Shown here one piece after another: positions 42,804 through 50,808 of a stretch of DNA of 64,000 nt. This stretch comes from Verrucomicrobiota bacterium (lineage in GTDB: Bacteria; Verrucomicrobiota; Verrucomicrobiia; Opitutales; Opitutaceae): positions 290,386 through 354,385 of the forward strand of contig JAEZGX010000012.1 of NCBI GenBank assembly GCA_023416735.1. The letters run 5' to 3'. Position numbers and translations under genes: made by a program. Position 1 is the stretch's first letter; every line of letters starts with the position of its first letter. The notes under the pieces were generated by a model. That model was given only the letters and a program-made list of their open reading frames with translations, searched no databases and was not told the DNA's origin.

Positions 42804-43943
42804 TCACGTCGCGACAGGGAAACTCATGCGCACCGTCGTTCCCTTCCCCGGCGTAGATTCGAGAGCCAGCGTAGCTCCATGCGTTCCCAACAAATGACGA
42901 CATATGCTCAAACCCAATCCGGTTCCGTTTTCCTTGTTGCTAAATCCACCTTTCAACGCCCGCCGCACGTGATCCGCATCCATCCCCACGCCGTTGTCCA
43001 TCACCGTCAGTTCGATGCGGTCGCCCGTGCGCACCACCGAAACCGACAACTGCTTCGCCCCTGCCTCCAACGCATTTTTGAACAGGTTCTGAAACACCCG
43101 CATCAACTCGAACTTCGAGCCGCGGATAAACGCCGACGATAACCCGGTGAACTGCACCGCGATTTCGCCGAAAAATACCACCTGCCGCACCTCCTGCACC
43201 ACTTGCACGAGATCCAGCCGCGCAAACTCCGTCGCCTGCTTCGACGCCATCCGCCAGTTCTCCGACAGATGGTGACAATACTCCGCCGCCTTCTCGACGA
43301 TGCCCGCATAATCGCGCAACCGCCGCCCGCGTTCCGGATCCGTCGCCGCCACCGCCCGCGCTTCCTCCACCAGCAGCGCCGCGTAGCCAACGACCACCGT
43401 CAACGGATTGTTCAAATCGTGCACGAGCTCGACCGACGCCCGGCCCTGCCAGATATGCGGCTCCTTTTGCTCGATCTCCCGCTTCAACGCCGCGTTCATC
43501 TCGCGCGCCTCGTTCGTGAGCTTCGCTTGCTGCCGCCTCACCCGCGCCGCCTCGGACTGCTTTCGCACCGCATCGATCAGCTCCGCAATATCCGGCGGCT
43601 TTCGCAGATACTGATTCGCCCCCGCCAGCATCGCCTGCTGCGCCGTCAACAAAGTCCCGTAACCCGTCAACATCACCACCGATACTAACGGGTCGATCTT
43701 CCGAATCTCCTCCAACGCCCGAATCCCATCCATCTCCGGCATGCGGATGTCCAACACGATCACCGCATACATTTTCGACCGCAGCTTCGCCAACGCCTCC
43801 GCCGCACGCTCCGCCGTATCGACCGTGAATTCAGCCGACAGCGTGAACGCGATCGACTCGCGCGGACCATACTCGTCATCAACCACCAGGACGAGCGGCT
43901 TGTTAGCCGTGACTGGTTGAACAGGAGGATTTTCTGTGAGCAT
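42804..43943 (-). CDS. Receiver-histidine kinase hybrid
   Basis: This 379-residue protein is soluble. Residues 15-130 form a receiver domain (PLVLVVDDEYGPRES, phospho-acceptor D65 in VIVLDIRMPEMDG, MLTGYGT, YLRKPPDIAEL). A coiled linker leads to a kinase core: RASVELVHDLNNPLTVVVGYA with H175, N-box RVFQNLFKNALEAG, G1 VMDNGVGMDADH and G2 NGTGLGLSICRHLLG. The domain order, receiver first and kinase after, is that of response regulators that themselves signal on. It heads an apparent eight-gene unit. A perfect TTGACA lies upstream on this strand at 44035-44040, though without a good -10 match. No DNA-binding domain is attached. Confidence 0.87.
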   Translation of the reverse strand: MLTENPPVQPVTANKPLVLVVDDEYGPRESIAFTLSAEFTVDTAERAAEALAKLRSKMYAVIVLDIRMPEMDGIRALEEIRKIDPLVSVVMLTGYGTLLTAQQAMLAGANQYLRKPPDIAELIDAVRKQSEAARVRRQQAKLTNEAREMNAALKREIEQKEPHIWQGRASVELVHDLNNPLTVVVGYAALLVEEARAVAATDPERGRRLRDYAGIVEKAAEYCHHLSENWRMASKQATEFARLDLVQVVQEVRQVVFFGEIAVQFTGLSSAFIRGSKFELMRVFQNLFKNALEAGAKQLSVSVVRTGDRIELTVMDNGVGMDADHVRRALKGGFSNKENGTGLGLSICRHLLGTHGATLALESTPGKGTTVRMSFPVAT

Positions 43944-44090
43944 CGGCGGACGCTGGTGAGAGCGTCGTTCACCGGTTGATCGCCGGCCAAACCTCGCTCA
44001 ATTGCGCGTCGTGTTTGCAGGTCGCACCCGCAGGTGTCAAGGAACGCATCCGGGATTGCACCATGTCCGATCAGGCCCGACGTTTTTGAC

Positions 44091-45383
44091 GTGATTTTCA
44101 TCACCGCCCTCGCCTCCGCTCTGCTCGCCGGTCTCCTCGTCTGGCTCTTCCTCTCCGGCCGCCACGCCACCGTCGCTGAACGCGCCCGGCTCCTCGCCAC
44201 CGAAAACGAATCTCTCCGCGCGCGGGTATCCGAAATCGAAACTCAAAAATCGAAAATCGAAAACTCCCTCGCCTCCGAGCGCGCCGCCGCCGCCGAAAAA
44301 CTCTCCGCACTCACCGACGCCCACACCCGCCTCACCAACGAGTTCAAAGCCCTCTCCGCCGACGCCCTCGCGCGCAACAACACCGCCTTCCTCGAACTCG
44401 CCCGCGAAACCTTCGGCAAACTCCAGCAACAATCCTCCGGCGACCTCGAAAAACGCCAGCAAGCGATCGACGCCCTCGTCAAACCGCTCCGCGAATCCCT
44501 CCAACAGGTCGACGCCAAGATCGGCGCCATCGAAAACGCCCGCAAAGAAGCCTACGGCACGCTTTCGGAACAGCTCCGCTCCCTCAACACCGCCCAACTC
44601 CAGCTCCAAACCGAGGCCTCCCGGCTCTCCACCGCCCTGCGTTCCACCACCTACGCCGGCTCCTGGGGCGAACTCCAACTCCGCCGCGTCGTCGAAATGG
44701 CCGACATGCTCGGCTACTGCGATTTCTGCGAACAGGAAACTTCCGGCAGCCTCCGCGCCGACCTCGTCGTTCGCCTTCCCGGCGGACAGCGCATCGTCGT
44801 CGACGCCAAAACTCCGCTCGAATCCTTCCGCGCCGCGTCCGAAACCACCGACGAAACCGTCCGCGCCGCCCGCCTCGCCGAGCACGCCCAAAAGGTTCGC
44901 GGCCACATCGATTCTCTCGGCGCGAAAAACTACTGGGAGCAATTCCAACCCGCCCCCGAGTTCGTCGTCCTCTTTCTCCCGGGCGACCAATTCCTCGGCG
45001 CCGCCCTCCACGCCGATTCGACGCTCATGGATCGCGCCATCGCCAAACGCGTCCTCCTCGCCACGCCTTCGACCCTCATCGCCCTGCTCAAAGCCGCCGC
45101 TTACGGCTGGCGCCAGGAATCGATTTCGAAAAACGCCGAAGAAATCAGCCTCCTCGGCCGCCAGCTCTACGATCGCATGGTCACGTTCGCCGAACACCTC
45201 GAAAAAGTCGGCCGCGCCCTCGACAACGCCCTGAAGGGCTACAACTCCGCCGTCGGCTCCTTCGAATCTTCGATCCTCCCCAGCGCCCGCCGCTTCGCCG
45301 AACTCGGCGCCCGCGGCGCCAAAGAACTCTCCGAGCCTCCCGCCATCGAAACCACGCCCCGCGACCTCACCAAACGCGCCTGA
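44091..45383 (+). CDS. rmuC: RmuC-family DNA recombination protein
   Basis: This 430-residue protein is predicted from the GTG at 44091, which gives an N-terminal membrane anchor (IFITALASALLAGLLVWLFL); another GTG lies 19 codons upstream. Residues 35-165 form a long coiled coil. The C-terminal nuclease-like RmuC domain shows GSWGELQLRRVVEMADML, DLVVRLPGGQRIVVDAKTPL, FVVLFLPGDQFLGAAL, RVLLATPSTLIALLKAAAYGW and MVTFAEHLEKVGRALDNA. RmuC limits recombination between inverted repeats and has a restriction-endonuclease-like fold. It diverges from the signalling operon. Confidence 0.9.
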   Translation: MIFITALASALLAGLLVWLFLSGRHATVAERARLLATENESLRARVSEIETQKSKIENSLASERAAAAEKLSALTDAHTRLTNEFKALSADALARNNTAFLELARETFGKLQQQSSGDLEKRQQAIDALVKPLRESLQQVDAKIGAIENARKEAYGTLSEQLRSLNTAQLQLQTEASRLSTALRSTTYAGSWGELQLRRVVEMADMLGYCDFCEQETSGSLRADLVVRLPGGQRIVVDAKTPLESFRAASETTDETVRAARLAEHAQKVRGHIDSLGAKNYWEQFQPAPEFVVLFLPGDQFLGAALHADSTLMDRAIAKRVLLATPSTLIALLKAAAYGWRQESISKNAEEISLLGRQLYDRMVTFAEHLEKVGRALDNALKGYNSAVGSFESSILPSARRFAELGARGAKELSEPPAIETTPRDLTKRA

Positions 45384-45388
45384 AAAAA

Positions 45389-45421
45389 TCGTTCTCGTAA
45401 TCATTCTCTTTCTCGTTCTCG
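45389..45421. repeat. Imperfect TCGTTCTCG low-complexity repeat after rmuC
   Basis: Directly after the rmuC stop the sequence repeats TTCTCGT-type units (TCGTTCTCG at both ends with TCATTCTCTTTC between) for 33 bases. It is pyrimidine-rich and has no coding or hairpin potential that I can see. It may be a copy of a dispersed intergenic repeat. Confidence 0.35.
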
Positions 45422-45450
45422 GAGCTCAGCTCTCAGGTTTCACTCCCCCC

Positions 45451-45804
45451 ATGTCTCTCCCCGGCCGCTGGCAAATGATCCGCGCCGAGTTCGACGGCCA
45501 ACCCGCCCCCGAGCTCATCCTCCAACGCACCGAGATCCGCTTCACCGCCACACACTACGCGATCCATTTCGCCGGCCAGCCCGCCGACCGCGGCACGTTC
45601 GAACTCACCGAAGCTGGCGAATCCAAACTCCTGATACTTCATGCCGACACCGGCCCGAACGCCGGCCGCACAATCCCGTGCATCTTTCAACTCGTCGGCG
45701 ATCGTCTCCGCATCTGCTTCGGACTCGACGGCTCCACCCCTGCCACCTTCGCCACGTCCGCCAGCTCTCATCGCTACCTCGCGACCTACCGCCGCCTGAC
45801 GTGA
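45451..45804 (+). CDS. Small TIGR03067-like protein
   Basis: This 117-residue protein shows the lipocalin-like pattern of TIGR03067-type domains, common in Planctomycetota and Verrucomicrobiota: an opening LPGRWQMIRAEFDGQPAPE, a middle EIRFTATHYAIHFAGQPADRG and TFELTEAGESKLLILH, and a closing FQLVGDRLRICFG and PATFATSASSHRYLATYRR. No signal peptide is seen. The family has no established function; the fold suggests binding of a small hydrophobic ligand. It lies about 70 bases after rmuC on the same strand. Confidence 0.65.
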   Translation: MSLPGRWQMIRAEFDGQPAPELILQRTEIRFTATHYAIHFAGQPADRGTFELTEAGESKLLILHADTGPNAGRTIPCIFQLVGDRLRICFGLDGSTPATFATSASSHRYLATYRRLT

Positions 45805-45809
45805 GGTAA

Positions 45810-45829
45810 GGCGGTTCTCCAGAACCGCC
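45810..45829. repeat. Short perfect inverted repeat before the MOSC gene
   Basis: The 9-base arms GGCGGTTCT and AGAACCGCC meet around two bases, just upstream of the MOSC start at 45846. It resembles in style the inverted repeat at 20101-20128 and may be a REP-like element or a hairpin that affects initiation. Confidence 0.45.
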
Positions 45830-45845
45830 GCTCCGCTGCCGCGCC

Positions 45846-46736
45846 ATGCACCTCTCCGCTCTCTACATCTACCCCGTCAAATCTCTCCGGGGCATCGCAG
45901 TCGAATCCGCCGAGATCGATAAACTCGGGCTCGTCGGCGACCGTCGTTTTCTCATCGTCGATCTCCAAGGCCAATTCCTTACCCAGCGCACGCTTCCGCG
46001 CATGGCTCAAATCGCCACCGCGCTCTCGACCGACACGCTCACCCTTTCCGCCGAGGGCCACGGCTCCATTTTCATCCCGCGCGAATCGTCCTCCGCTCCC
46101 GGCGCCGCCACGCTCGCCGTCTCCATCTGGCGCAGCAAAAATCTTCTCGCCGACGATTGCGGCTCCGCGCCCGCCGAATGGCTTTCTTCCTTTCTTCAAA
46201 CCCCCGTCCGCCTCGTCCGCATCGGTTCACATTTTCGCCGTCCGGTCCTCTACAAATCCGCCTTCGCTCCATCTGCGCTCCCCGCCAACACCCCGCAGAT
46301 CGAAGGTCGTTTCGTCAGCGACGATCTTCTCACCTTCGCCGACGGCTACCCGTTTCTCGCCATAAGCGAAGCCTCCCTCGCCCACCTCAACGATCGCCTC
46401 ATCTCCCGCGGCGCTGAACCCGTTCCGATGGACCGCTTTCGTCCCAACCTCGTCCTCTCCGGCTGTGAACCGTTCGCCGAGGACACCTGGCCGCGCCTCC
46501 GCCTCGGCGAAATCGTCCTCCGCTCCGCCGGCCCCTGTGGCCGCTGTATCGTCACCACCACCGACCAACTCACCGGCGAACGCGACGGCGCCGAACCGCT
46601 TCGCACCCTCGCCACATTTCGCCGCGACGCCCGCGATCCCAGTGACGTCAACTTTGGCCAGAACTTTGTCCACGAAACCAAATCCGGCTCGCTCCGCGTC
46701 GGCGCCACCGCTCACGTCATCGGCACACCAAAATAA
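45846..46736 (+). CDS. MOSC-domain protein (YcbX-like)
   Basis: This 296-residue protein has an N-terminal MOSC beta-barrel (SALYIYPVKSLRGIAVESAEID, GLVGDRRFLIVDLQGQFLTQR). The MOSC domain follows (FADGYPFLAISEASLAHLNDRL, VPMDRFRPNLVLSGCEPFAEDTW, and the molybdenum-cofactor cysteine in GPCGRCIVTTTDQLTGE). Such proteins use a sulfur-liganded molybdenum cofactor, often to reduce N-hydroxylated compounds, with a separate redox partner. No ferredoxin domain is fused here, unlike E. coli YcbX, so an external electron donor is needed. It is followed by a membrane protein of unknown function on the same strand. Confidence 0.88.
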   Translation: MHLSALYIYPVKSLRGIAVESAEIDKLGLVGDRRFLIVDLQGQFLTQRTLPRMAQIATALSTDTLTLSAEGHGSIFIPRESSSAPGAATLAVSIWRSKNLLADDCGSAPAEWLSSFLQTPVRLVRIGSHFRRPVLYKSAFAPSALPANTPQIEGRFVSDDLLTFADGYPFLAISEASLAHLNDRLISRGAEPVPMDRFRPNLVLSGCEPFAEDTWPRLRLGEIVLRSAGPCGRCIVTTTDQLTGERDGAEPLRTLATFRRDARDPSDVNFGQNFVHETKSGSLRVGATAHVIGTPK

Positions 46737-46801
46737 TCTCGCCGGTCTTCGCCGTTCGTCCTTCGGTCGGCGGCCTCTTCCCCGCTCCTCGCCCGCCACT
46801 T

Positions 46802-47362
46802 GTGAAAGCCTTCCGTTTCGTCGTCTTCTTCGTCGCCCTCGCCGCTATCTGCGGCTTCATTCGTTGGGCCCAGTCCACCATCGCCATCCCCGCCGAGGCC
46901 ATCGAACTCGCCCACGTTCACGACATCGACTGGAACAAAGCCGACAAGCTCCTCACCCGCACCGGCAGCGATCCGTTTTTCATCGTCGATCTCCCGCCCG
47001 TCGCCAAACCCGTCCGTCACATCCGTTTCGAATTCGTCGGCGCCTACGCGGAAACCGAGGGCACGTTCTACATTTTCCCCTTCCACGGCACGCCGCCTAA
47101 CGAAACCATGGGGCCGTTCGTTCACGGCAAGCCCGAATCCGTCGGCGGCTCCTTCTCGATTTCCGCGGCGCTCAATCACGCCAGCGGCATTCGCCTCGAT
47201 CTGCCCGACTTCCTCCCGCGCACGATCGAACTCAAGCGTATCGTCATCCAAACGCCTTTTCTCCGCCCGGGCAGCACGCTCGTGAAGCTCACCTTCGGCA
47301 GCTTCGCCGCCGCCCTCGTGCTCGCCGCTTTCTCCTTCTTCCCCGCCCGCCGTCGCAGCTAA
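46802..47362 (+). CDS. Bitopic membrane protein of unknown function
   Basis: This 186-residue protein with a GTG start has one hydrophobic segment at the N-terminus (FRFVVFFVALAAICGFIRW) and another near the C-terminus (SFAAALVLAAFSFFPARRRS), so the middle is likely outside the cytoplasm. The middle part (HIRFEFVGAYAETEGTFYIFPF, GIRLDLPDFLPRTIELKRIVIQTP) is strand-rich and looks like a carbohydrate-binding or jelly-roll domain such as those near glycosyltransferase-associated membrane proteins. No family is recognised with confidence. It is convergent with the PurL-like gene with only 18 bases between. Confidence 0.65.
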   Translation: MKAFRFVVFFVALAAICGFIRWAQSTIAIPAEAIELAHVHDIDWNKADKLLTRTGSDPFFIVDLPPVAKPVRHIRFEFVGAYAETEGTFYIFPFHGTPPNETMGPFVHGKPESVGGSFSISAALNHASGIRLDLPDFLPRTIELKRIVIQTPFLRPGSTLVKLTFGSFAAALVLAAFSFFPARRRS

Positions 47363-47380
47363 AAGCCGTCGCTGCCCGTT

Positions 47381-48592
47381 CTACCCGGCGATCCCCCAGA
47401 CCTTCCGCAACTCGCCCACTTGCCAAGTGGTCGCCAGCGACCGCGTCTTCAAGTCCAGCAGCTCATCCGGGCTTACTTCACCGATCAAAGCCGCCGGCAC
47501 GCCATGCAGGTGCGCTTCGGAAATCACCGTCCCAACCCGGTCAGGCGTCACCTCCACGATCGCCCGCGACCCGCCTTCCCCAAACAACAACGCATCGGCG
47601 CGCGCCCCGCCCAGCGGAGTCAAATCCAACCTAGCCCCCCACGCGCGCTCTCCGCCCAACAACATCCCGCACACCGCGGTCATCAAACCGCCTTCACTCA
47701 CCCCGCGCGCCGCCGTGATCACACGCGCCGACGTCAAGGTTCGCAGCACGTCGTGCAGCCGCTTCTCCGCCGCCAGATCTTCAACCACCGCCGGCTCCGC
47801 AGCCACACCGTGCGACGCTTCCAGAAAACGACTTCCTTCGATCTCGTTCGGCGTTTCCCCGAGCACGACCAACCGCTCCCCTGCCCCGCGCGCGAAAGAT
47901 CCCACCCCACTCGCTCCCTGCCGAACCTCGCCTGCCACGATCGCTTCGCCCTCTTCGCTCGCTGCGTCATCGATCGCAATCTCCTCTAAACGCACGCCCA
48001 ACTCGCGCGACACCTGCGCTGCCATGCACAGCGTTCGCCGCACGCGCTCCAACTCCTCCGCGCCGCTCGTTTTCGGCCAAACCACCCGCACCGCCAGCGC
48101 CCGCGGCTTCGCACCCATACACGCGACGCTGCGCAGACTTTCCACCATCGCCGCCGCGCCACCTGTCGCCCGCGCTACCACCACGCCCTCCTCCTCCGCT
48201 CCACTTATTTCCGTTTGCTTCGACCGAGACGACATCACTGCCGGAAACGCCAGCAGCTTCAACAGCGCCGCATGCGCGCCCGAGCCATTCACATCGCGCA
48301 CCGTTGTTGGCATCTTCGAAATTTCTGCCGCAGTCGCGACCGCACCTTCGCACTCCAGCCGAATCCGCGCTCCCCGAACTCCATCGCCGAAGGCCGCATT
48401 CACCGCTTCGCACATGCGAGCGGCCTGCCCCGCTTGTTCATCCGCGATCTCGCGCTCGCCTTGCATCCTCTCGCTGCGATCGCCTGCCCCTTCCCTCGCC
48501 ATGCGACGGGCGATCGGATCGACCACTGATTCCTGAGGCGTAACAACAAAGCGGATTCTCGCAGGCATTTGGGGGTCGCGAACCATGACCAT
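47381..48592 (-). CDS. Short PurL-like AIR-synthase-related protein, probably not a full FGAM synthase
   Basis: This is a 403-residue protein. The ATG at 48592 is chosen because GGGAGAAGG, an excellent ribosome-binding site, lies just upstream. The N-terminal 30 residues (RIRFVVTPQESVVDPIARRM) recall PurS. The C-terminal 170 residues are an AIRS-C domain of the PurL type (RVITAARGVSEGGLMTAVCGM, RADALLFGEGGSRAIVEVTP, HLHGVPAALIGEV). The region between resembles a worn AIRS-N domain (SLRSVACMGAKPRALAVRV), but the usual ATP and metal motifs are not visible. Normal PurL proteins have 740 or about 1300 residues. It could be a regulatory paralogue, or one part of a split enzyme. Confidence 0.6.
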   Translation of the reverse strand: MVMVRDPQMPARIRFVVTPQESVVDPIARRMAREGAGDRSERMQGEREIADEQAGQAARMCEAVNAAFGDGVRGARIRLECEGAVATAAEISKMPTTVRDVNGSGAHAALLKLLAFPAVMSSRSKQTEISGAEEEGVVVARATGGAAAMVESLRSVACMGAKPRALAVRVVWPKTSGAEELERVRRTLCMAAQVSRELGVRLEEIAIDDAASEEGEAIVAGEVRQGASGVGSFARGAGERLVVLGETPNEIEGSRFLEASHGVAAEPAVVEDLAAEKRLHDVLRTLTSARVITAARGVSEGGLMTAVCGMLLGGERAWGARLDLTPLGGARADALLFGEGGSRAIVEVTPDRVGTVISEAHLHGVPAALIGEVSPDELLDLKTRSLATTWQVGELRKVWGIAG

Positions 48593-48665
48593 TCGCCTTC
48601 TCCCACCGCAAGTCTTTAGGCCTCCGCCAGATTGACGTTGATCGCTCGGCGGCTTCGTTTCTCGC

Positions 48666-48986
48666 ATGAAACGGTTCACCCCAGCCGTCCCGCTTGCGGT
48701 CCTCGCGCTCACCTGCGGCTGCGGAAGCCCCGCTCGCGTCGGCACGTCTCCAAATCCTCGATACAACCCGCGCTCGGCAGAACAGCGCGAGGATCGCATC
48801 GCCGAACTGGAACGCGCCGGTCACACGCACGAAGGCGCCGAACGCAAAGCCCGCAAGGAATTCGCGCGCGACGCCTGGCAAACCGATCACTCGCAAGCTT
48901 GGGCCGCCGAGCGCACGCGGGCCGAACGCAGCGCTCGCCGCGAGAAGATGGAGAAAGATCTCGCTTCGCTGCCGAAAAAGCCGTGA
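48666..48986 (+). CDS. Small charged lipoprotein
   Basis: This 106-residue protein has a lipoprotein-type signal: basic MKRF, a hydrophobic core, then ALTCGCGS with Cys17 or Cys19 as the lipidation site. The mature part is short, highly charged and probably helical (AEQREDRIAELERAGHTHEG, ERKARKEFARDAW, ERTRAERSARREKMEKDL). It is divergent from the PurL-like gene and convergent with the PQQ-propeller gene. The function is unknown; an envelope structural or chaperone-like role would fit but nothing proves it. Confidence 0.65.
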   Translation: MKRFTPAVPLAVLALTCGCGSPARVGTSPNPRYNPRSAEQREDRIAELERAGHTHEGAERKARKEFARDAWQTDHSQAWAAERTRAERSARREKMEKDLASLPKKP

Positions 48987-49005
48987 CGCCTCTGCTTCGT
49001 TCGCT

Positions 49006-50769
49006 TCAGCGCAAGCCGTAGGACGCCACTCGTTCGAACGCCGCCTTTTGTTCGGTCGTCATCTTGAGACCGAACCCTGAAGGATGAAACGTCACCCAGC
49101 CTGAGCCTGCTCGAGGATGAAACGTCCGCACCCACGCACTCGCGCGTCCATACTCATCCCGCGCCAGCACCACCACGTCGTTGTCCGGCTGCAACGTCGC
49201 AAAAGAGGTCATGAACCAGGACGGCATGCCCCAGTTCCGCCCCGCTTGTGTCGCCCGGCTGTAATAGTGCCCCGAGTCCTGATACTCCAAAAACTCAAGT
49301 CCCAGCAGACGCACCGCCACGCTGGGATCGTGCGCCAGAAATTTACCTTCCTCGTCGAAGGTCACTTTGTTCGCCATGCCCCACGGCCAAACCACTTTTC
49401 CACCTGCTTCCAGGTATTTTCGCAGCGCACCCGACTCTGGCTCGCTGCCCACAACCGCCGTCGGAATCTGCGCGTATCCAAACACGACCACGCTCGCTGA
49501 CGGCTCCGTCGTGCGCGTCCCCAGCCATTCCGCCAACGCCGCCGCCGACTCGATCCGCTGATACCCACGCTCGACGAAATAATCCACCAGCGTCGGATCG
49601 ACCACGAATCCTCGAACACTCTCGGGCACATTCGCCGGAAGATAAAACACCCTGTGCGCCGTCGCCGCGCCTTCACTCACCGCCAGCAATCGTCCATCAT
49701 CGGTCCCGAAAAAAATCCGGCCACCATCCGCCACTGGCGACGAATACACGCTCGCACCGACCTCATAGCTCCACTTCAACACGCCGCTACGTTGGTCGAA
49801 TTTCCTTAACGTTCCATTCGCGCTCGCAAAATACACATCCTCCCCCTGCACGAGCGGCGTCGTGTAGGTGTGTGAACCTGCGTCGAAATCCCATTTCTTC
49901 TCACCGGTCGCGAGATCGAGCGCCGTCACTTTGTTGTTCGTCGACCAGCCGACATACACCGTGTCGTTCTCCACCGTCGTCCCCATCGCCCAGGTCGTGT
50001 CGTAGGTGAAGGTCCACTTCTGCGCGCCGGTCGCCACATCCACCCCATAGACGTTCGCATCTCGCGAACCAAACACCAGCACGCCCTTCTCCAGCGCCGG
50101 TCGCGTGAAAATATCGCTGCGAATAAAACCCTGGCTCAAATCGTAGCCGACACCCGCCGTCGCAAATTTCCACTTCAGCCCGCCGTCTTTCGCCTGCAAC
50201 GCATAAACGTGATCGTCTCCACTCGGCTGATACACCACGCCGTCGGCGATCAACGGCGCCGCCCGCAGGCTGTCGCCCGTTTGAAAAGCCCAGCGCTGCT
50301 TCCCCGTCGCCAAGTCGAGCGCATACAATTTTCCGTCCCCCGACGGCACCAACACCTGATCGCCATCGATCACTGGCGGCGCCGTGAAATAATTCCAGTC
50401 GGTCACCGCCTGCATCGTCGGCCCCGTCTCGAAGCTCCACCGCAGCTCGCCAGTTCGCGCATCGAGCGCGTGCACCGTCCGGCCGCGTCCCGCGACAATC
50501 GCCATCTCCTTCCCCACCGCCGGCGCACCCGCGATCGGCGCGCCGGTTTGAAACTTCCACTTCAACGCACCATCTGCCTCCGCCACCGCGTAGAGAAACC
50601 CATCCGCGCTTCCGAAATACACCGCGTCATTCGCCACCACCGCCGCGCCGCGAATGAATCCCTCGGTTTGAAACGCCCACTCGACCCGCGGATGCTCGAT
50701 CGCTCCAAGCGGCGCGACCGCAACCACCAAACTCGACAACACAAGAAGCCAGCAACGAAAGGAATACAT
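49006..50769 (-). CDS. Exported PQQ-like beta-propeller protein with C-terminal DUF4159/amidotransferase-like domain
   Basis: This is a 587-residue protein. A signal peptide (residues 1-23) is followed by about eight PQQ-like blades (residues 28-370), each with the W-F-type repeat: VEWAFQTEGFIRGAAVV, LKWKFQTGAPIAGAPAV, LYALDLATGKQRWAFQTGD, VYALQAKDGGLKWKFATAG. They resemble BamB-type propellers, but no lipobox is present. From about 380 a second domain starts (FVVDPTLVDYFVERGYQRI, SASVVVFGYAQIP, LRKYLEAGGKVVWPWGM, WVTFHPSGFGL) with the alternating pattern of ThuA/class-I glutamine-amidotransferase-like folds, without an obvious catalytic triad. It follows xerD by 39 bases on the same strand. 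The role is unknown. Confidence 0.75.
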   Translation of the reverse strand: MYSFRCWLLVLSSLVVAVAPLGAIEHPRVEWAFQTEGFIRGAAVVANDAVYFGSADGFLYAVAEADGALKWKFQTGAPIAGAPAVGKEMAIVAGRGRTVHALDARTGELRWSFETGPTMQAVTDWNYFTAPPVIDGDQVLVPSGDGKLYALDLATGKQRWAFQTGDSLRAAPLIADGVVYQPSGDDHVYALQAKDGGLKWKFATAGVGYDLSQGFIRSDIFTRPALEKGVLVFGSRDANVYGVDVATGAQKWTFTYDTTWAMGTTVENDTVYVGWSTNNKVTALDLATGEKKWDFDAGSHTYTTPLVQGEDVYFASANGTLRKFDQRSGVLKWSYEVGASVYSSPVADGGRIFFGTDDGRLLAVSEGAATAHRVFYLPANVPESVRGFVVDPTLVDYFVERGYQRIESAAALAEWLGTRTTEPSASVVVFGYAQIPTAVVGSEPESGALRKYLEAGGKVVWPWGMANKVTFDEEGKFLAHDPSVAVRLLGLEFLEYQDSGHYYSRATQAGRNWGMPSWFMTSFATLQPDNDVVVLARDEYGRASAWVRTFHPRAGSGWVTFHPSGFGLKMTTEQKAAFERVASYGLR

Positions 50770-50808
50770 GGGATCGAAAGCGTTGCGTCCACAACACCGC
50801 GCACGCGA

